Source: Mucidula mucida
Taxonomy: Eukaryota; Basidiomycota; Agaricomycetes; Agaricales; Physalacriaceae
Direction: 5' to 3'
Assembly (NCBI GenBank): GCA_015501055.1
Contig: JADNYV010000014.1
Coordinates: 186,001 to 250,000 of the forward strand
Length of the DNA: 64,000 nt
The position numbers and the translations under genes were made by a program. The notes beneath the pieces are model-generated. The model was given only the letters and a program-made list of their open reading frames with translations. It was not told the origin of the DNA and ran no database searches. This document shows positions 57,735-64,000 of this stretch, in pieces (position 1 is the first letter of the stretch; each line of letters begins with the position of its first letter).

Positions 57735-58906
57735 ATGAGGGTTGCCACCATCGACGCGGAGGGGACACGATATGCACTCACAGATAGCGGGCTTATCGAC
57801 GGACAGGACTATAAGACTCTTCTGATGTTCCACGGGACTATCTTCAACAGAGGTAAGTAGCAGCACTTTTCTTTCGTCTTCGCTCACTCGTTATATCTTA
57901 GAATCTTTCGAGCCTCTGGTTCCTTCGTTCAACAAGCAAGGTATTCGCGTTATAAACGTGAGCCGCCGGAGCTATGGTGAAACGTCAGAGCATTCGGCAA
58001 TTGACATCGCGAACTTGGCGGAAGGACGCGACGAATTCCTCAAAGTCCTGGCCCGGGATGTCGCCAATCTCCTTATCTGGGTGCTCGACAATCTTGGTCC
58101 CTTCGAAGGACACAGTCTATCTATGCTCAGTTGGTCAATGGGCACTTCGACAACGTTATCGTTGCTGGGACAAAGAGACATTGTCTCGCCAGAAACGTAC
58201 GCGAGAATTGAACGGTACCTCGAGAAGCTCGTCCTACATGGTCTGTTCCCTTTCCGATCCTCTTATCGTAAGACTAAATCATATATCAGACTCTTCGCTG
58301 ACAGCTTTTGGTTTTGACATACCGACTCTTGAAGGTCAATACAATCCCTTCCTCGATCGTTCCCTCCCGACGATCCAAGAGTACTCGGACAACATCAACA
58401 TGTACCTCAGCATGTACTTTGATCACCCCGATCTACAGTCGCGCCAACACTCGGGTGTCAACTTTTCTCGTAACGGTACACGCCCCACTATGGCGCGTAT
58501 GACCCCAGAGTACATAGCGCGAATCATGGAACCCAAAGCAGCAATGACTGCCGCAGACGCAGGAGCTGTTCCGTATCCGCCAATACAGCGCATGCTGAGA
58601 GAACAGGCGAACGAGGCGTTGTTCAAGCCGGACCTAGTACTTCCTTCAGTGACGATCACAGCTGTTGGGTGCATGCAGACGTCGTGGTTCCTACTGTGGG
58701 CGTTCATTGAACTGGAGCGAAGACATAAGGAGCTCATTGAGCGAGGTGTGAAGGTGCGGCCTATCACTTTCGTTGAACTACCCAATGCGAATCATTTTGT
58801 GAGTCCGGCATCTAATCCGCTGATGCCTCATCTCACCTTTGCTAAGGTACATTACGACGCACCGGATGAATTTGTGCTTTGTGTGGCTAAAATTCTCAAA
58901 GACTGA
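57735..58906 (+). CDS. Alpha/beta hydrolase family protein, intact tandem copy
   Basis: Four exons. It starts MRVATIDAEGTRYALTDSG, with an FHGTIF oxyanion strand, INVSRRSYGETSEH, a nucleophile elbow LSWSMGTS, a lid region (MYFDHPDLQSRQHSGVNF) and the final His region NHFVHYDAPDEF across the last intron. Introns at about 57852-57900, 58240-58286 and 58799-58846 splice in phase. Closely similar to the broken copy just downstream and more distantly to the gene at 5764. No signal peptide, so probably cytosolic. Substrate unknown. Confidence 0.85.
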
Positions 58907-59255
58907 TATGCATTTTGCGCTCCTTCGGGTCAATGCTAGAACAGAACGAGTACGAGGATCGCAAATTGCAGCGGCATCTGAAGCGTCTGTGCAGGGTAAC
59001 GATTCTATGACCTGGGATTCAACGTCATTCGCTCGAGGGTTGCCTGCGTTTGTATACAATATTAAGTCGAAATCGGGTTAGTCGGTAGCCCAGGCCATCG
59101 AGGGATAGCTAACTCCTTGGCCCACCGAGTAACCCGGTTTTGCCTTAGATGCGCATAATCGACACATAATGTTCTATTTGAGAGACGCCCGGCATGTTTC
59201 TATTGCTATTTAAACACGCCTTAATGGTAACATAAGACATCCAGAACCACCCACC

Positions 59256-60401
59256 ATGCCTATCGCAACCATCGACGCTGAGGGGACGCAATATGCATTT
59301 ACCGACAGTCCTATCCATGGTCAAGTTTACAAGACTCTCATGATCTTTCATGGCACTGTATTCAACGGAGGTAACCACTCAAGGCATTTCCTTGGTGCAG
59401 TACTACTCACGAGTTTCTTAGAATCGTTCGAACCTCTGGTTCCCTTGTTCAAGGCGTGGCGTCCGCGTCCTGAACATTAGCCGCCGTAGCTACGGCGCGA
59501 CATCCGAGCATTCGGCGACGGATATAGCCAACTTAGCTGCGGGAACAGCGCGTTTTTGAAGGTTCTTGCGCGCGATGTTGCCAATCTGCTTGTTTGGGTG
59601 CTTGACAATCTAGGACCGTTGAGGAACACAGCCTACATATGATGGTTGGTCTATGGGGACATCAACGACACTGTCGCTGTTCGGGCAGAAGGACATTGTA
59701 GCTCCAGAGACCTATGACAGGATCGGACTGTACTTGCAGAATATGGCTAGTTTCTAGTCTCCCGTTCCCTTCTCGGCCCTAACTCTTCCGATGACACACA
59801 GATTCGCCGTTGCAGGCGTATGGATTTGACATACCAGAACAACTCGATACGCAGCCTCCTGGTGTCCCGTCGAAATCAGCTGTCATGGCCGCCTTCACTA
59901 TGCTAAGATGTATTTTGATCACCCCGATCTACAGTCTCGCCAAGCTTCCGGCGTGAACTTCACTGTCAACGGCGTACGCCCACTCTAGAGCGAATGCCAG
60001 CAGAAGCACTGGCACGGTGCATGGATTTCAAAGCCACGATCACTGGTGCTGAAGCCGGACTGTTCCTTATCCACCAATTAAGCAGATGCTTAAGGAGCAA
60101 GTAGACACTGCGTTGTTTGACTCAGAGGTGATGCTCCCGCTCGTGACGATGACTGTCATTGGGTGCACGAGGACCGCATGGGCCATGATTTGGGCGTTCA
60201 TTGAATTGGAGAGGAAGTATAAGCAAGTTGTGGCGGATGGCGGCCATGCTCGTGCCGTCACGTTTGTCGAGCTTGCCAAAGCTAATCATTTTGTAAGTCT
60301 CATTGAAACTGTCAACGAAGTGATTTATGGTGACATTGCTAGACCATATTGACGCGCCAGAGGATTTTGTTGGATTTGTGGTTGGGATCATGGGCAAGTA
60401 G
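59256..60401 (+). pseudogene. Alpha/beta hydrolase, broken tandem copy
   Basis: Starts MPIATIDAEGTQYAFTDSP and follows the 57735 gene along its whole length, including FHGTVF, ISRRSYGATSEHSA, the WSMG elbow, a MYFDHPDLQSRQ lid and the HIDAPEDFVGF end. The frame breaks repeatedly: near 59456, 59556, 59622, 59650, 59907, 59983 and 60065, and again at the last exon junction. Every break can be healed by adding one or two bases, and the protein-level text between breaks stays conserved. That pattern fits either a very recent pseudogene with deletion bias or a poorly polished assembly patch. Confidence 0.75.
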
Positions 60402-60590
60402 TTTCAAATTCACTAGATATCATGTTTCTTCATCGTTTCATCTATCAAGCTCGTATCTGCCTGGGTGTGATGACGCGTGCGCCACCTCCGGCCCATGTTG
60501 TCAGGAACGAGATAAGGATCTGATGTCGGCCGACGCGATCGCTTTTTATCTGATAAAATTCGAAGCTTGATGGTCCCACCTTCCCGCAAC

Positions 60591-62309
60591 ATGCAGAAAA
60601 CTATTCTGATACTCGGCGCAGCTTACGGAGGCTAGTGATAGTCGTGCCGTTCACTGCATGCAGTCTGATAGCGCCTCGATTTTACAGGTGCTCGTGCGGC
60701 TAATCTCCTCGCTAATGGGCTCCCGAAAGGTTGGCGAGTGATTGTCGTGGACCGGAACACGTAGGTGGTTTATGGCGTGCCCGCATACGGCGACTTACAA
60801 TGTGGTAGGCACGCTAATCGTAGGTCTATCTACTCGTCTTGAGAACGCGTTGCGAATACCTTGTTTAGATGCTTATATTCTTCCCCGCCTTGCTGTTCTT
60901 CCTGGACACGAACATAAAGCATGTGAGTGGAGAGTTACGCGCGCTGCGTATATCACTTATGCATATATACTCCAGTCATTCCTATCAACAACATCTTCCA
61001 ACTTCCTCCGGGCACTGAACATCCCCATCTGACTCTGCATGCCCATGTCAAGGCTTTCAACCCCAAATTCATCACGCTTTCGCGTGCCTTCCCGGAGCAC
61101 GGTATTACAACGACCTCTCTTGAGTATGACTATGCTATTTATGCGCTTGGTTCACTCGTTCCCGACCCACTAAACCTATGGGGCTCTCCGAAATTCCATG
61201 GCACCAAGCCCGAATCCATAGATTGGCTCAAGGACAATCAGAATGTTGTCAGGAAATCAGGAAGCGTTCTGGTCGTTGGCGGAGGCGCGTTGGGTGTTCG
61301 TGAGTGTCGTTCTCTCCACGGATCTGAGAGTCTAGCTAATAACCGTAGAATTTGCGACGGACATCAACGCGCTGTATACTGACAAGGATATAACACTACT
61401 TCATTCTCGGCGGAGACTTTTGCCAAAGTTTGATGAGGAGATGCATTTTGAGAGTAGGCCTCATGAATGCGTCTTCTAGTATTCAATTATAGTCTGACAG
61501 TTAGTGCCTAGTTCTGAAAACATTGGAGACTGTGGGTATCAATACGATACTGGGAGAACGACTCGACCTTGCATCAGCCAGGAAGAAGCCGCCGAAATTG
61601 AATGAGAAGGGCCAGCGGGTTGTCAGGACTTTGAGTGGGCGAGAGATTGCAGCTGATCTCATAGTACGTGGCCTCTGGAAGGGAATACGTTCCTGGAACT
61701 GACCGTCTTTAGATGCTCTGCACGGGCCAGCGTCCGCATACTGATATGCTAAAGGATATGAATCCTTTGACTGTCAACCCAGAGGACGGCCTGGCTCGTG
61801 TCTTGAGAACCATGCAGCTGTGTACATGGCCACGAATTCGAGATGTTGAAGAACTAGGGAACCAGTTTGACAACGCCACATTGTCCAAATCGAAGTCCCA
61901 GGCTAAAGAATCGACGAAAGCTCAGCCTACGACTCCGTATCCACACATCTTTGTCGTGGGAGATTGCGCAGATGCCTTTGGTGCCATTCAAGCGGGGCAC
62001 ACGGCGTACTACCAGACCGAAGTCGCAGCGCGCAATATTTTGACGTTGGTTAGGGGGAACGCAGGACCATTGGAGGACTATATGCCCGGTCTCCCAGGAA
62101 TTAAGGTGTCTTTAGGAATTGTGAGTTGAGTTCTGTAGTTACTCGTCGCGCGCGCTAACTTGCGAAACTAGACAAAGAGTGTGTATCAATCGCAAGGCGT
62201 TGTTGGAGTTAAGTATGACGGGGTAGAGGACATGCATGCCGCCGTTGTTTGGCCGTCGTGGGGTGCCAAGCTGACACCGACGAGGATATGCGCTTGTAAA
62301 TCTTGCTAG
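60591..62309 (+). CDS. AIF/FSP1-like FAD-dependent NAD(P)H oxidoreductase
   Basis: The N-terminal FAD-binding motif (ILGAAYGGARAANLL after splicing) is followed by LPRLAVLPGHEHKAFIP, YDYAIYALGS, a second Rossmann motif (VLVVGGGALGVQFATDI), CTGQRPHTDML and the FAD-closing motif HIFVVGDCADAFGAIQAG. This is the AMID/AIFM2 (FSP1) type, which reduces quinones using NAD(P)H; a quinone role is inferred. The first intron appears to use a GC donor (G|GCTAGT). Borders of the second exon region (60770-60870) are uncertain. Near 62266-62272 the frame should shift by one missing base to give the family ending GADTDEDMRL; as written the reading runs on to TAG at 62307. Confidence 0.82.
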
Positions 62310-62417
62310 GGATAGCTGAATAATCAGAGGTTTTGTCGTCACTGTAGAGAACACGGAAGCAAGTCCGCAAAGTCCGATCAATCGATCAGTTTCAATTTTT
62401 CTTTGTCTTCTACTACT

Positions 62418-64000
62418 ATGTCGTCGTGCGGAAATCCTGCTACCGAGACGGATGCTCTCATGACGCGTAAGTTCCATATAGATTTGGCTTCAGTGAATAC
62501 TGAGGCGTCGCAGGTCGCCCGAAATTTGACAAGACAAAGGACTGCGTCAAGTGTAAAGAGAATACGGGAAATATTGTTATCAGGCATGCTGTATATTGCA
62601 AGTGCGATATGGTTCATTTTGTACGGCAAACTACTTACTCATCTTTAGAGCATGCTTTACGCCAATGATTTCCTTCAAATTCCGAAGGGGATTAGAACCT
62701 TTTGTGAACGATGAACCTCAGGGATCTCGCAGGAAAGGACTGAAGGCATCGGGTAACCTTCTTGTTGGTCTCTCTGGCGGTGTCGGATCTACCGTTCTTC
62801 TGGATCTCATTCATCAGAGTTATTTCGCTGCAAGGACGGACGTGACTGGAGGCAAAGACCACCCTCGAAATGAAGCAATATGGCCGAAGGGCAGAATATG
62901 TTATGTTGAGATATGCAGCGCGTTTCCAGGTGTACGTGGCGTCGTATTTTTTTCAGACCGTAGTTGATTGGTTTAGATGCGAGACAGAACCGAGGAAGTG
63001 CATTTAGCAGCTTCCAAGTATGACTCGCTCGAATTTCTACCGCTGCGGCTTGAGGATGCCTTTGATGAGTCATGGTGGATATCTGTTGGCGGGAAACCCA
63101 ACTCCGAGAGTTTAAGCGTTGATTTCTCAGACCAAGGTATGAGGCCTTTCTACAGCACACTTCCGTAAGCTCATATTACTGTAGATCTCCTAATATCCAA
63201 CATATCCAACGAAGCGTCGCACGATATATCCTCAACAACTCGTTTACGTTCATTCTTATCCACTCTACCCACTCAGACCGCGATATCGCGCACGGTCCCA
63301 ACGCTAGTTCGCCTTCTCCTTCTTTACACAGCGCGTACATCCGGCTCCTCACATTTGGTCCTCGGGACTTCTCTCACATCTCTGTCGATCTCCCTTATAT
63401 CTTCGATATCTCAAGGTGCCGGCTATGTCGTCCGAGAAGAGGCTCAAGAAGAATGGATGGGCAATGGCCTAGCAAAACCAATACGTATCGTACGGCCTCT
63501 GCGTGATATCGGCATGAAAGAGTGCGCGGCATGGGCATGGTGGCATGACTTGACGATTGTTCGAAAGGAGAGGATACCTGGCGGCACACAGGACATAGCA
63601 CTCTTGACGAAAGGTGAGACCAAGCTTGTAGTCATGTCATAAATTCTGACCATCTCAAGAATTCATCGTCGGGCTGGAAAAGGATTATCCTTCCACAGTA
63701 TCAACAATAGCGAGAACATGTGGGAAGCTCGCGCCAAAGCAAGGTTCTGTTCGTGCTTGTATTCTCTGTGAGCGGTGAGCCTGCTTCGGTGCGCACTAAT
63801 GCATGGAATTAATCTTCCCTTAGTCCAGTGCAAGACGGAATCGAAGACTGGAAATCGAAAACCTCTTTGCGGACACTGTCTGGAATAAAGGAAGCACCGA
63901 TGCAATCTACTTACCCGCATCACCTCACGCCACATTTATGTTATGCATGCCATACAACGCTGACGAGTAGAAGCAGCCGTGGCGCATTGCATACAGGAAG
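62418..64000 (+). CDS. NCS2: Cytoplasmic tRNA 2-thiolation protein 2 (partial at window end)
   Basis: The start MSSCGNPATETDALMTR splices to KFDKTKDCVKCKENTGNIVIRHAVYCK, a CxxC pair of the Ncs2/Ctu2 N-terminus. A PP-loop-like motif LLVGLSGGVGSTVLLDLI follows, then VRPLRDIGMKECAAWAWWHDL, and C-terminal Cys pairs (ACILCE, LCYACHTT). Ncs2 works with Ncs6 to thiolate the wobble uridine of cytosolic Lys, Glu and Gln tRNAs. Introns at about 62467-62511, 62598-62647 and later ones splice in phase. The coding sequence is still open at base 64000, so the 3' end lies outside. Confidence 0.92.

Overview
The window looks like nuclear DNA of a filamentous basidiomycete, most likely an Agaricomycete. Nearly every gene is broken by several GT-AG introns of about 45-60 bases, genes are tightly packed on both strands, and the content is typical of wood- or litter-decay fungi: an AA9 copper monooxygenase, a secreted sedolisin protease, a heme peroxidase, 2-oxoglutarate oxygenases and an SRPK-like kinase remnant. 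No plasmid, phage, CRISPR, rRNA or convincing tRNA is seen. Gene models were assembled by hand from splice sites and reading frames; nothing was searched against a database.

Layout. 0.5-9.1 kb: ketopantoate-reductase-like enzyme (-), MYND zinc-finger protein (+), alpha/beta hydrolase (+), F-box/LRR-like remnant (-), AA9 monooxygenase (-). 11-20 kb is a dense housekeeping block: Gfo/Idh/MocA oxidoreductase (+), RNase H2 catalytic subunit (-) head to head with a Rho1-type RhoGEF (+), then OTU1 deubiquitinase (+) tail to tail with an AP endonuclease (-). 20-29 kb: a broken small gene, a relic transposon end, a degenerate SRPK-like kinase, a small unknown gene, RNase P subunit POP4 and a multi-pass membrane protein. 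29.2-40 kb is the most unusual part: a tandemly duplicated 2OG-Fe(II) oxygenase gene, one copy intact and one frameshifted, with a 6.5-kb DNA transposon inserted in the flank of the broken copy. 40.5-53.3 kb: a coiled-coil/low-complexity protein, sedolisin, TDP2-like phosphodiesterase, protein disulfide isomerase, an unknown gene, a secreted beta-propeller and a heme peroxidase. 53.8-64 kb: TAH18, VPS26, a tandem pair of alpha/beta hydrolases (second copy broken), an AIF/FSP1-like oxidoreductase and NCS2, which runs off the window.

The candidate new system is the transposon at 31351-37896. It has perfect 32-bp terminal inverted repeats, an 8-bp target-site duplication and subterminal repeats. 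Its single intact eight-exon gene of 1835 codons joins a Ulp1/C48-like protease module, a zinc-finger-like segment and a P-element/THAP9-like RNase-H-fold core. A diverged copy of its right end lies at about 21.13-21.28 kb.

A second window-wide signal is technical or evolutionary. Several otherwise well-conserved genes each carry an apparent reading-frame break, and in every case the frame is explained by one missing base. This is either deletion-type assembly error or real decay, and it should be settled before any of these genes is called a pseudogene.
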